From positions 310,001 to 374,000 of the forward strand of contig NZ_CP113925.1 in assembly GCF_029392015.1 (NCBI RefSeq): a stretch of DNA of 64,000 nt. The letters run 5' to 3'. Of this stretch, positions 43,772 through 52,601 are shown piece by piece (within the stretch, counting starts at the first letter, position 1; every line of letters starts with the position of its first letter). The position numbers and the translations under genes are program-made. The stretch is from Bifidobacterium sp. ESL0728 (GTDB taxonomy: Bacteria; Actinomycetota; Actinomycetes; Actinomycetales; Bifidobacteriaceae). The notes under the pieces are model-generated. The model saw only the letters and a program-made list of their open reading frames with translations. It did not search any database and was not told the origin of the DNA.

Positions 43772-46453
43772 TTAGTAGGCACGGTGTTGCGAACTAATCG
43801 TCATGCTGTTTCTGCGTTCGTAGGTATAGACCATCGCGCCAATGGCAATCGCAATCAACAGAACATACAGCCAGATCGCTACGGCTCCCGTCGAGTCGGA
43901 CTGGGCCACGGCGCTCGAGGCGGCTGTATCTTGTGTGTCGCACCTGTAAATGACCGGGGAGGCGGAACCTTGAAGGTATGCGATTGGCTCGCAACCCTCC
44001 GGTATTCTCTTCTTCGGACTTGCGTTCTTCGAGGCGTTGTTGCCATTGCCGAGTGACCGATCATTGGGCATCTGCAATTGCGGGCCGGCCACTGTCAGAC
44101 CGAAAATGCCACGAGGGTTCGAAGTCGCGGTTGTGCGGCGTGCGGAACCGGTCGTTTGAGCCGGAGAATGAGCTTGAGCTGCAGGGGCACCTGGGCCAGA
44201 TACGGACGGAGTGATGACCATAACGCCCGTCTTGCTCGATGCTGCATGGGCCTTGTGGTTATACGGCTTGTTTGGCTTGTTTTCTGGACGAGTCTGAGAG
44301 TGGGCAGCTGTTGCTGAGGGAGAAGCGGGCTTGCTTGGCTTTTGCACCGGTTTACTCGGTTTTTGCGTGGGCTTGCTTGGCTTTTGCACCGGTTTGCTCG
44401 GTTTTTGCGTGGGCTTGTTTGGCTTTTTTGCCGGCTTTGCAGGCTTGCTTGGCTGTGGTTTTGGCTGCGGCTTCGGCGTAACTTTCCATGTTGCGTAGAG
44501 CGTGACATTGCCGTTGGCGAGATCGAAAACGTCCGCCGCATCGTACGCGGTGCCACTGCCGTCTGCCGCGGTGTTCCACTTGAACGTGTAGCCCTTGGCG
44601 TTGGATTCGTCGGCATCCAGAAGCTTGTACGGGCTATCCGGCAGAGTCATGGTCAAGGTGCTGGCATCCTGCGGAGCAGACTGGCCGTCGATATGAATAC
44701 TTGTGGCATGGCCTCCGATGAGTTGGTATTGCTTGGCAGCCGTGTCGCCGATATGGGTACCGGCTGGCAGCGGCGTTCCGGGCTGGAGTGTCAGCGTGCG
44801 ATTTTCCTGCCAGACGTATGTCCCGGCGGCTTGGGCGGTATTGGTTGTGCTTTCGTTTTGGATATCGCTCCAGTCATAGGTCTGGGCCGCCTTTTCGGCG
44901 GTCAAAGGGCTACCTGGCTGATAGACCTTCACCCACTTGCCCGTGTACGGTTCGTTGAACGAAGCGAACAGTGCAGGTTGCCAGCCACTCAGTTGGGTGT
45001 GGGGACCGATGGATATCTGCTTGATGGCGGTGTCGCCTTCGAACAGATTGTTCATATAGGTGTTGTTGGTGGTGGTGAACGTGCTGAGGTCGACGACGGC
45101 GAGCTTGTCGTCGCCGGTGAACAGCCTATCCATCATAGTCACGTTTCTGGTGTCCCAATTGCTCAAATCGATGGAGGCCACATGCTGGCATTGGCGGAAC
45201 ATTGCGCTCATCTCTTGGACCGATTCGGTGTCCCAACTGCTCAGATCAACGCTGGTCAGGCTGGTGCAATTGTCAAACATGTGCGACATGTTCGTGACAT
45301 TCTTGGTGTCGAGTTTGAAGATGTTGAGATTCTTCAGGGCATACAGGTTTTCGAACAGGTAGCTCATGTCCATGGCCTTCGGTGCGCTGAAGTAACTGAT
45401 ATCGAGCGTGGTGAGCTTGGGCCTTTCGGAAAACAGGCCCATCAGGTTCGTGGCATTGGGGAAAGTGGCATGGCTCATGTCGATTTTCTCAAGGCTCTGA
45501 CGCGGTGAATCGAACAGGTGCCGTATATCTGTGGCACTTGCCGCGCTGAAGTTGCGCATGTTGACAGTCTTCAGATTGGGCGCATCGGTAATCAGAGACC
45601 CGAGACTGGTGAGCTGAGGCGCGGAAATATCGTCGAGGATCAATGTTTCCAGGGAATCTCCGGCGTTTACCAGTCCAGACGTGGATTGAAGGCTATTCAG
45701 CTTCCATCCACCCAGGTTCAGACTCCTGCAGCTGTGCAGGTTACTGAATGCGTCCGCTTGAGTGACGTTGCTGACGTCCCAGCCGCTCAGATCGAGCTCT
45801 CCGAAATCGCTGTCATTGAACATCTGAGACATATTGGTGACACGGCTCGCGTCCACGTTATCGGTGTGATGCAGGTGCTTAAGGCCGTGGATGCCGTTGA
45901 ACAGATTGCTGCTGTCTGCGGGCAGCTGCGTCTTGCCGGCAAAGTCAACGTCCGTGTACATGGAATGGCCGGTAGTGTACATGTTCCTGAAGAAGTCGTT
46001 GGGTATCTGCACCTCTTGGCCGGATTCGGCGTTGATGGTGAGGGTGCAGGTTCCGCTCGCTGTTGAAAGCTCCCAGCTGCCGCCTGCCAGATTGCCTTGT
46101 GTCGCGCCACTGTCGCTGCAGGGGGATTCGTTCTGTGGGCCGACGCTCGGCGCCGGCTTGGCTGATGTTGTTGCCGGTTTCGATGCAGTAGAAGCGCTCG
46201 CTATTGTTGAGGTTGATTTCTTTGCGGTGCTTTGATTTTGTGATTGTGGCTTCTGTGTTTTTTGGCCTGGCGTCGCTGCCGTTTGTGTCGGAAGCTTTTG
46301 ATTCTGATTCGTTTGTGCTGGCATTGCTGCCTGTGATATCTCGTCCTTTTGCGGTTGCGTCCCGTCAGAGTCATCGGCGTTGGCTAGTACCGGTGCCATC
46401 AGCATCGCAGCAGCTACGGCGAAGCCAAGCGCAGTCTTTATGTCCTTGCGCAT
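43772..46453 (-). CDS. BspA-like (DUF285 repeat) cell-surface protein
   Basis: This is a secreted surface protein, probably an adhesin. The signal peptide is MRKDIKTALGFAVAAAMLMAPVLANA. A Thr/Gln/Ser-rich region follows, then tandem BspA/DUF285 leucine-rich-like repeats (about 190-500), each with a line such as LDLSGWDVSNVTQ or VDLSSWDTESVQE and MSHMFDNCTSL. An InlB-type B-repeat (about 600-656, GYTFKWNTAADGSG, LYATWK) follows. The stalk at 657-710 repeats QKPSKPV/T. A transmembrane anchor lies at 857-876 with a basic tail; no LPxTG is seen. A deleted relic of a second copy lies just downstream. Confidence 0.85.
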   Translation of the reverse strand: MRKDIKTALGFAVAAAMLMAPVLANADDSDGTQPQKDEISQAAMPAQTNQNQKLPTQTAATPGQKTQKPQSQNQSTAKKSTSTIASASTASKPATTSAKPAPSVGPQNESPCSDSGATQGNLAGGSWELSTASGTCTLTINAESGQEVQIPNDFFRNMYTTGHSMYTDVDFAGKTQLPADSSNLFNGIHGLKHLHHTDNVDASRVTNMSQMFNDSDFGELDLSGWDVSNVTQADAFSNLHSCRSLNLGGWKLNSLQSTSGLVNAGDSLETLILDDISAPQLTSLGSLITDAPNLKTVNMRNFSAASATDIRHLFDSPRQSLEKIDMSHATFPNATNLMGLFSERPKLTTLDISYFSAPKAMDMSYLFENLYALKNLNIFKLDTKNVTNMSHMFDNCTSLTSVDLSSWDTESVQEMSAMFRQCQHVASIDLSNWDTRNVTMMDRLFTGDDKLAVVDLSTFTTTNNTYMNNLFEGDTAIKQISIGPHTQLSGWQPALFASFNEPYTGKWVKVYQPGSPLTAEKAAQTYDWSDIQNESTTNTAQAAGTYVWQENRTLTLQPGTPLPAGTHIGDTAAKQYQLIGGHATSIHIDGQSAPQDASTLTMTLPDSPYKLLDADESNAKGYTFKWNTAADGSGTAYDAADVFDLANGNVTLYATWKVTPKPQPKPQPSKPAKPAKKPNKPTQKPSKPVQKPSKPTQKPSKPVQKPSKPASPSATAAHSQTRPENKPNKPYNHKAHAASSKTGVMVITPSVSGPGAPAAQAHSPAQTTGSARRTTATSNPRGIFGLTVAGPQLQMPNDRSLGNGNNASKNASPKKRIPEGCEPIAYLQGSASPVIYRCDTQDTAASSAVAQSDSTGAVAIWLYVLLIAIAIGAMVYTYERRNSMTISSQHRAY

Positions 46454-46879
46454 GTTGTTCCCTTCAATTTTTCAATAGATAAGGAATACGGCAGTAATGA
46501 TTCAAATGCTGTATTACTAACCTTTAAAGAGTAGAGTAATACGCCTATTAGACGAATAAATGTACAATTTAACTAACAGTAAATATTATTTCGTCCATTA
46601 TTTTTTATCGTTCGTCTTTAGGAGGCGAATGGTCCGAAAGGGTGAGAAAGCCGAAACCGTGGTGCGAAGGTTGGGTTGGAATCGGGTGAGTCGTGGATCG
46701 GCGGCCTCGTGATATTGCCTGAGGGCGCCATTGTTTGGCGCAGCGGCGCGAATGTTCGGTGAGGTATGGTAGTCCTTATTATTATGTTGCGCCACGCGCT
46801 ACACTGATGTTTCGCTGTATGCTGTGGGTGAGTGGTAAGTAATATGACGAACGTAACCTCAAGACGTGAAGGAGCGGTT

Positions 46880-49800
46880 ATGGCGACTGGTAAGAAACTT
46901 GTCATCGTGGAGTCTCCGACCAAAGCGAAGAAGATCGGTGGCTACCTCGGCAAGGACTACACGGTCATGGCCTCCGTCGGCCATATCCGCGACCTCGCGC
47001 AGCCCAGCCAGGTGCCCGCTTCCAAGAAGGCGAAATTCGGACGCTTCGGAGTTGACGTCGATGACGGCTTCGAGCCGTATTACATTGTTGGGCCCGAGAA
47101 AAAGAAAACCGTCGCACAGCTCAAAAGTGCGTTAAAGGATGCCAGCGAGCTTTACCTCGCGACTGATGAGGATCGCGAAGGCGAGGCCATCGCGTGGCAC
47201 TTGGTGCAGACGCTCAAGCCCAAGGTGCCGGTGCACCGCATGGTCTTCCACGAGATCACCCCGTCCGCCATCAAAGCCGCCGTCGGCAAGACGCGCGACG
47301 TTGACGCCAACATGGTCGACGCACAGGAGACTCGGCGTGTGCTCGACAGGCTGTATGGTTATGAGCTTTCGCCGGTGCTTTGGCGCAAGGTCGGCCCGGG
47401 GCTTTCGGCGGGCCGTGTGCAGTCCGTGGCCACGCGTCTGATCGTCGAGCGCGAACGGGAACGCATGGCGTTCGTGCGCTCGCCGTATTGGGATGTCATC
47501 GCCGAGCTTTCCGCGCCCGACGCACAGGGTGAGAACGTCGATTTCGAATCTCGTATGGTCTCGCTGGGGGGCTCTCGTCTGGCCAATTCCCGAGACTTCA
47601 CTTCCACCGGCGCATTGACCGCCGCCGCTCAGAAAGACAACGTCTGCCAGCTTGATGAAGCCCAGACCAAGGCGATAGCGCAGGCGCTGGAACATGCGCC
47701 GTTCACCGTGGTCTCCATGGAATCCAAGCCGTACCACCGTCGTCCGGTGCCTCCGTTCACCACTTCGACCATGCAGCAGGCCGCCGGCAACCGGCTTTCG
47801 ATGAGCTCGCGCCAGACCATGCGTGCCGCCCAGGGCCTCTACGAAAACGGCTTTATCACTTACATGCGTACCGATTCGGTGACACTTTCGCACGAGGCCA
47901 TCGAAGCGGCTCGCGAGTCTGTCACCAAGCATTTTGGCAAGGAATATCTTTCTGACAAGCCCAAGCAGTACGCCACCAAGACCGCAGGCGCACAGGAAGC
48001 GCACGAATGCATCCGTCCTGCCGGTTCGAAGTTCCATGACCCGTCTGAACTGGCCACCAAGGTGCCGCCGGATCAGCTCAAGCTCTATACCCTGATTTGG
48101 CAGCGTACGCTGGCTTCGCAGATGGCCGATGCCACCGGCTTCACCGCCACCGTGCGGCTTTCTGCGCCTGCCGGGGAGCGTGGAGAAGCCATTTTCCAGG
48201 CCTCTGGCACTGTCATCGAATTCCCGGGATTCCTGAAGGCTTCCGGCTGGCCGCGTCGTTCTTCAGGGTCTTCGGCCGGTTCATCTGCAGCGGCGAAGGC
48301 AGAGGACGGCAAAGCAACCGCCAAAGCCGCCAAGTCCGAGGACAACGAAGCGCTGCCGCCGATGAAAACCGGCGAAATGCTCAACGCCACGTCGGTCACG
48401 GCCGACGGCCACGAAACCCAGCCCCCTGCCCGCTATACCGAGGCTTCGCTGGTCAAGACGCTCGAAGCCAAGGAAATCGGCCGTCCGTCGACCTATGCCA
48501 GCATTATTTCCACGATTATCGACCGCGGCTATGTTTACGAACGCGGACGGGCGCTGATTCCGTCCTGGCTCGCCTTCGCCGTAACCAAACTACTTGAAAC
48601 CAACTTCCCGAAGTATGTGGACTACCAGTTCACCGCCGATATGGAAAACGGGCTTGATAAGATCGCGCAAGGCAAGGAAACCAGCAAGGAATGGCTTACC
48701 CGCTTCTACTTCGGCGATGGCAAGGACGCGGCGAAATCACAGGACGAGGCGCATGAGGGCCTGCAGCAGCAGGTCGCGCAGCTCGGCGACATCGACGCGC
48801 GCGCCATTAACACCATCGAGATCGGCGATGGGCTGCAGGTGCGCGTCGGTCGCTATGGCCCCTACCTTGAGGATACGAAGAATCTGGATGCCGAAGGCAA
48901 CCCCAAGCACGCCTCGATTCCCGAGACGATGGCTCCTGACGAGCTGAGTGTCGAGGCCGGCCATGAGCTCATCAAGAACAATGCCGGTGGGCCGCGTGTA
49001 CTGGGCAAAGACCCGGCGACCGGTGGCACGGTAGAGGTTCGCAGCGGACGGTTCGGGCCGTATGTTGCCTTGATTTCTCCCGAAGCCGAGGCGGAGATGA
49101 AGGCCGAGCGCGAGGCCAAGGCCGCTGCGGCGAAGGCTGCGGCCGCCGCCGACTCTACTGAGAGCACGGATAGCAAGGGTGGCAAGACTTCTGCAAAGCC
49201 GGCCAAAACCACCAAGACGCGTGCGAAGAAATCCGCCAAATCCACGGTGCCCAAGCCCAAGATGGCATCGCTGTTCAAGACGATGAGCCCCGATACGGTC
49301 ACGCTTGACGATGCGTTGAAGCTGCTGAGCCTGCCGCGCGAAGTCGGCAAATACGACGAGACCGATGCCAAAACCGGCGAAACAAGCGAGGCTGTCGTCA
49401 CCGCGAGCAATGGACGTTACGGCCCCTACCTCACCAAGAAAAGTGCGGACGGCAAGTCCGAGACGCGCTCACTCGGCAGCGAGGATGAGATTTTCACGGT
49501 CGATCTGGAGAAGGCCAAGGCGTTGTTCGCCCAGCCGAAGTACGGCCGCGGCAGGGGCAGGGGAGCGGCCAAGCCGCCGCTGCGCGACCTCGGTGCGGAC
49601 CCGGAGAACGGCAAGAACGTGACCATCAAAGATGGTTTCTACGGCGCCTATATCACCGACGGCGAGACCAACCGCACACTTCCCAAGCAGTATACCCCGG
49701 AGTCCATCGATCCGGCCACAGCCTTCCAGCTGCTTGCCGAAAAGCGCGCCGCCGGCCCCACCAAGCGTCGCGGCCGTCGTAAGACGACTACGCGCAAGAC

Positions 49801-49903
49801 GGCCACTCGCAAGTCAACGAAGTCCACGACCCGCAAGACCGCAACACGCAAGACGAGCAGTGCCAAGAAGACCACAACGCGCAAGACAACTGCTAAGAAG
49901 TAG
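46880..49903 (+). CDS. topA: DNA topoisomerase I
   Basis: This type IA topoisomerase relaxes negative supercoils through a transient 5'-phosphotyrosine. The start at 46880 follows GAAGGAG and gives 1007 residues. The Toprim domain has VIVESPTKAKK (residues 7-17) and DEDREGEAIAWH. The active tyrosine is Tyr328 in FITYMRTDS. The middle carries a Ser/Ala/Lys-rich insert (about 455-495). The C-terminal region has FGPYVAL/RYGPYL-type repeats and ends in a long Lys/Thr/Arg tail (TTRKTATRK repeats), as in other actinobacterial TopA proteins that lack zinc fingers. An in-frame ATG 48 bp upstream lacks support. Confidence 0.97.
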   Translation: MATGKKLVIVESPTKAKKIGGYLGKDYTVMASVGHIRDLAQPSQVPASKKAKFGRFGVDVDDGFEPYYIVGPEKKKTVAQLKSALKDASELYLATDEDREGEAIAWHLVQTLKPKVPVHRMVFHEITPSAIKAAVGKTRDVDANMVDAQETRRVLDRLYGYELSPVLWRKVGPGLSAGRVQSVATRLIVERERERMAFVRSPYWDVIAELSAPDAQGENVDFESRMVSLGGSRLANSRDFTSTGALTAAAQKDNVCQLDEAQTKAIAQALEHAPFTVVSMESKPYHRRPVPPFTTSTMQQAAGNRLSMSSRQTMRAAQGLYENGFITYMRTDSVTLSHEAIEAARESVTKHFGKEYLSDKPKQYATKTAGAQEAHECIRPAGSKFHDPSELATKVPPDQLKLYTLIWQRTLASQMADATGFTATVRLSAPAGERGEAIFQASGTVIEFPGFLKASGWPRRSSGSSAGSSAAAKAEDGKATAKAAKSEDNEALPPMKTGEMLNATSVTADGHETQPPARYTEASLVKTLEAKEIGRPSTYASIISTIIDRGYVYERGRALIPSWLAFAVTKLLETNFPKYVDYQFTADMENGLDKIAQGKETSKEWLTRFYFGDGKDAAKSQDEAHEGLQQQVAQLGDIDARAINTIEIGDGLQVRVGRYGPYLEDTKNLDAEGNPKHASIPETMAPDELSVEAGHELIKNNAGGPRVLGKDPATGGTVEVRSGRFGPYVALISPEAEAEMKAEREAKAAAAKAAAAADSTESTDSKGGKTSAKPAKTTKTRAKKSAKSTVPKPKMASLFKTMSPDTVTLDDALKLLSLPREVGKYDETDAKTGETSEAVVTASNGRYGPYLTKKSADGKSETRSLGSEDEIFTVDLEKAKALFAQPKYGRGRGRGAAKPPLRDLGADPENGKNVTIKDGFYGAYITDGETNRTLPKQYTPESIDPATAFQLLAEKRAAGPTKRRGRRKTTTRKTATRKSTKSTTRKTATRKTSSAKKTTTRKTTAKK

Positions 49904-50061
49904 ACGAGATGGCCGAACCGGAGCATTGGAGGTTTTACACCTTGCGACGGAGAGATATTGGGTTAGGGCAGCAATTCCGCGCTGATTTCTCGCGTTGTAT
50001 GCGTCGGACTGGAAAATATGAATAGCGGGTTATTGACTATCGGGAATTGATGAGGAATATC

Positions 50062-50760
50062 ATGGGTGAATCTTCAATGAGCCTTGTTGATTGCGAAAAG
50101 GTCGGCAGCGGCGCGAATGCGAATATGGAAAGAGATTGTGCGCCTCTTCCCGATAAGGTTCTGAAGCCTCAAACGTTCAAGCAATATACCGGTTGGCTAG
50201 GCATAGCCTGCCTTGCCGTGGCGGTCGTATATTTCGCGTGGTTGGCGTGGAACGGTTTGCACGAAATGAAGACTACCGGGTGCACGGTTGCTGCCGTGGA
50301 TCGGTTTCGGGTGTTCTGCGGTATGGCAGGTTGGCTTTATACTTGGCTGCAGGCGGTTGTTTGCGTGCTTGCCGCCGTCGGTATGGCGTCGATGATGTTG
50401 TTGAAGCCAGGGCAACGTATGTACCCTTCTAACGATATTGCGAAATTGTATCAGGTCAATGGGCTGTATTGGTATGGCGGAGACTTCAGCAATCCAGAGA
50501 CCGACCCCGCCGCGGTGGCCAAATTGCGGAGAGCCAATGACGGGGATTTTTCCAAACTTTCTGCAGTCTGCGTTAAAGGCAGGCACCTGCCACTTTCCAC
50601 TTTTGTATCTGTTCGTAGAAAAGAGGGGTCTGGTTTTGTTTTCCGTTTGGCGACCATGGACATCACTGCCGAAGGCATGACGTTAACGATTGGCGTATGC
50701 CCGAAATTCCCGTTGGTTCAAGGGCGTTGCCATAAGTTGGATCACAGTCTGTTTTTGTAA
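50062..50760 (+). CDS. Hypothetical membrane protein, two spans
   Basis: I do not recognise a family. The start at 50062 follows TGAGGAA and gives 232 residues. A polar N-terminus (about 45 residues) is followed by a span near 49-66 (LGIACLAVAVVYFAWLAW), a short loop, and a second span near 95-118. The C-terminal half is soluble with QVNGLYWYGGDFSN. Single spans with a small outer loop and large cytoplasmic tail are likely. It lies between topA and the duplicated small-gene module. The frame is well defined, so it is probably a real gene. Confidence 0.7.
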   Translation: MGESSMSLVDCEKVGSGANANMERDCAPLPDKVLKPQTFKQYTGWLGIACLAVAVVYFAWLAWNGLHEMKTTGCTVAAVDRFRVFCGMAGWLYTWLQAVVCVLAAVGMASMMLLKPGQRMYPSNDIAKLYQVNGLYWYGGDFSNPETDPAAVAKLRRANDGDFSKLSAVCVKGRHLPLSTFVSVRRKEGSGFVFRLATMDITAEGMTLTIGVCPKFPLVQGRCHKLDHSLFL

Positions 50761-50774
50761 GTTCGATGGATTGC

Positions 50775-50926
50775 CATGACTATTATGGCGGCCAAGACAT
50801 GCATGTATGCCTCGCGGAGACAGGATTTTGGAAGGTGCCACGCTGCGCTTGGGGGAGCAGGGAGAATTCCCGGTAGCTTCGCAGTCTCATTATTCGCTTT
50901 TACGGAATGCCGTGAAACTCAGCTGA
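50775..50926 (+). pseudogene. Possible frameshifted remnant of a DUF4160-like gene
   Basis: One frame reads HDYYGGQDMHVCLAETGFW and the adjacent frame continues EGATLRLGEQGEFP up to a stop at 50924. The first part resembles the SSQDMHHGVHVHV region of the DUF4160-like proteins just downstream. No start codon with ribosome-binding site is seen. The match is short, so this is only a possibility. Confidence 0.25.
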
Positions 50927-50981
50927 TTGGAGCGACCGGGACCGGGATGCATCTTTGTTGTAAGACGGTTCCGGTCCTGTT

Positions 50982-51060
50982 TGTGGATAAAACGCTGGCA
51001 TTATTGGCTTTTGTGGACAACTGGCGGATGCGGGCCGCGACACGCCTCAAATGTGGATAA
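50982..51060 (+). other. Three DnaA-box-like sequences
   Basis: TGTGGATAA at 50982-50990 and 51052-51060, and TGTGGACAA at 51012-51020, lie in the same orientation. The first and third match the DnaA consensus TTATCCACA on the other strand exactly. No dnaA, dnaN or AT-rich unwinding element is adjacent, so this is not an evident origin; a DnaA-titrating or regulatory site is possible. Confidence 0.4.
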
Positions 51061-51267
51061 CCCCTATCATTCGACCACAGTAACCGTTTTTGTCCCGGTA
51101 ATTTTGCCTTTTGTGCTTCGATGGAATCAATGGAGATTTCACGCAAGCGAAAGGAGCGGAATATGTCGGCTCGCTCAATCGCAGATCGCGGCAAACGCAA
51201 GCCTGCAAACATCAGGGTTCCTGTTCGGCCTTCTCATACTCGCGCCATCTCGCGTCCTCCCGCATTT

Positions 51268-51283
51268 CCGCTACAATTGGCGG
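51268..51283. promoter_or_regulatory. Promoter/operator dyad before small module 1
   Basis: CCGCTACAATTGGCGG is an imperfect dyad centred on AATT and contains a -10-like TACAAT. It lies in a stretch of about 60 bp that is almost identical before module 2. The antitoxin-like protein of the module may bind here. Confidence 0.45.
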
Positions 51284-51309
51284 TATTGCAGGAGGAAAGG
51301 AGGTGCAAT

Positions 51310-51543
51310 ATGGAGTGCGATGATCTCTTTGAGATGGACGGCGTGCGTCTGGGGTATACCGAGGATACTGTGACGATTACGGAAGTGGATTACGGCCGTA
51401 AAGCGGTGTTCGACAACAAGGGCAACTTGCTTTCGTCGAATTTTCCGGAAGATTTCATGCCGTTTCTGCTGAATTATTACAAGCTGAATTATGACTTGGT
51501 GCAGGGCTCCCGCGAAGATGATCGGGAGCTTGGCGATGACTGA
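51310..51543 (+). CDS. Small partner protein of module 1 (hypothetical)
   Basis: A 77-residue acidic protein, MECDDLFEMDGVRLGYTED onward, preceded by a strong AGGAGG/AAGGAGG pair. I do not recognise a named family; the layout, short acidic protein before a DUF4160-like one, is like DUF2442/DUF4160 pairs sometimes listed as toxin-antitoxin-like. An in-frame ATG at 51163 with AAGGAG would give 126 residues. The same 126-residue option exists in module 2, so an extended form is possible. Its last codons overlap the next gene by 8 bp. Confidence 0.7.
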   Translation: MECDDLFEMDGVRLGYTEDTVTITEVDYGRKAVFDNKGNLLSSNFPEDFMPFLLNYYKLNYDLVQGSREDDRELGDD

Positions 51544-51805
51544 AAAATTTATCATTAAAGGTTATGAAGTATCGTTCAATGACCATGATGGCGGTCATGG
51601 AGTGCACGTGCATGTTTCACAGGGGCGAAACAGGGATATCGCGAAATTCGCACTCGCCAAGGACGGCGATGTTGTATTGCTGCACAACAGGGGAAATGTG
51701 CCTCCGAAAGTGCTGAAGAAAATACGAAATGATTTGGCCCGACGATACGTTTTTATTGTCGCCGCTTGGGACAGAACATTCGGCGAACATCATTTCGACC
51801 GGTGA
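51536..51805 (+). CDS. DUF4160-like protein, module 1
   Basis: An 89-residue protein with FNDHDGGHGVHVHVSQG near residues 14-30, the histidine-rich segment that marks DUF4160 proteins, then LLHNRGNVPPKVLKKIRND and a C-terminal EHHFDR. It starts 8 bp inside the preceding gene, so it is translationally coupled. The function of DUF4160 is not established; pairing with a small partner suggests a toxin-antitoxin-like or regulatory module. A second copy follows 188 bp later. Confidence 0.72.
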   Translation: MTEKFIIKGYEVSFNDHDGGHGVHVHVSQGRNRDIAKFALAKDGDVVLLHNRGNVPPKVLKKIRNDLARRYVFIVAAWDRTFGEHHFDR

Positions 51806-51951
51806 GGGAATCAGCGAAGATTCCATAACAGTAAGAGGAGCACAATATGTCTGGTCTTTCATCATTGAACGGCAACAAACAAGGATTCAGGAATAAAAGG
51901 ATTCGAAGCCAGCCGAACCGCGTCCGCGCCATCTCGCCTCCTCCCGCATTT

Positions 51952-51967
51952 CCGCTACAATTGGCGG
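51952..51967. promoter_or_regulatory. Promoter/operator dyad before small module 2
   Basis: CCGCTACAATTGGCGG is identical to the site at 51268 and has the same distance (42 bp) to the start of the partner gene. Confidence 0.45.
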
Positions 51968-51993
51968 TATTGCAGGAGGAAAGGAGGTGGAAT

Positions 51994-52227
51994 ATGCAGT
52001 GCGATGACTTCCTTGAGGAAGATGGTATTCGGCTGGGATATAACGCGGATACAGTGACCATTACGGAAATCGGGTATGGCAGGAAGGCGGTGCTCGATAA
52101 TGAAGGGAATGTCATTTCGTCGACATTTCCGAAAGATAGCTTGGATTTTGTTCATCGATATTTCCGGCAGAATTACAAGATGATTGAGCGTGCCCGGTCG
52201 ATAGATCGGAAGTACGGCCATGACTGA
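51994..52227 (+). CDS. Small partner protein of module 2 (hypothetical)
   Basis: A 77-residue paralogue of the protein at 51310, with the shared IRLGYNADTVTITEIGYG and KAVLDNEGN parts and a different C-terminal third. The start has the same AGGAGG/AAGGAGG pair. An in-frame ATG at 51847 with AGAGGAG gives exactly 126 residues, as in module 1. It overlaps the next gene by 8 bp. It is probably the antitoxin-like or regulatory partner of the following protein; this is inferred from context. Confidence 0.7.
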   Translation: MQCDDFLEEDGIRLGYNADTVTITEIGYGRKAVLDNEGNVISSTFPKDSLDFVHRYFRQNYKMIERARSIDRKYGHD

Positions 52228-52492
52228 ACTGTTTCGTGTGATGGGTTATTCGGTATTTTTCAGCTCGCAAGATATGCATCATGGTGTTCACGTTCATGTC
52301 GGGAAGGGACGGAAACGCGACCTTGGCAAATTTATCCTGACCAAAGACGGTCATGCTTCTCTGGCACATAATCGGGGCGGGCTTTCCGACTATGAGATTT
52401 TGAAGATTCAGGATGCAGTCGAGGAGCGTTACAAGAAAATCGTTGATCGTTGGTCATACCAATTTGGCAGCGATTACCATTTCGATAAATAG
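52220..52492 (+). CDS. DUF4160-like protein, module 2
   Basis: A 90-residue paralogue of the protein at 51536, with QDMHHGVHVHVGKG near residues 17-30, KFILTKDG and LAHNRGG in the middle and SDYHFDK at the end. The histidine cluster and the C-terminal His-Phe-Asp are kept in both copies, while intervening residues have diverged widely, so the two copies are old or under different selection. It is coupled to its partner by an 8-bp overlap. tmk follows on the same strand 109 bp later. Confidence 0.72.
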   Translation: MTELFRVMGYSVFFSSQDMHHGVHVHVGKGRKRDLGKFILTKDGHASLAHNRGGLSDYEILKIQDAVEERYKKIVDRWSYQFGSDYHFDK

Positions 52493-52601
52493 TGTATTGA
52501 TCAGTGCTGGCTGTTTATTGCTGTTGTTGTCTTTAAAAGTATGGTCGTAACAGATAATTGGAATGGATCGCAGAAATTATCGGTAAGCGGGATCGAGGAT
52601 T

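Noticed and set aside
50981..51060. Replication origin
   Set aside because: Three DnaA-box-like sites are present, but no dnaA, dnaN, gyr genes or AT-rich unwinding region is adjacent.
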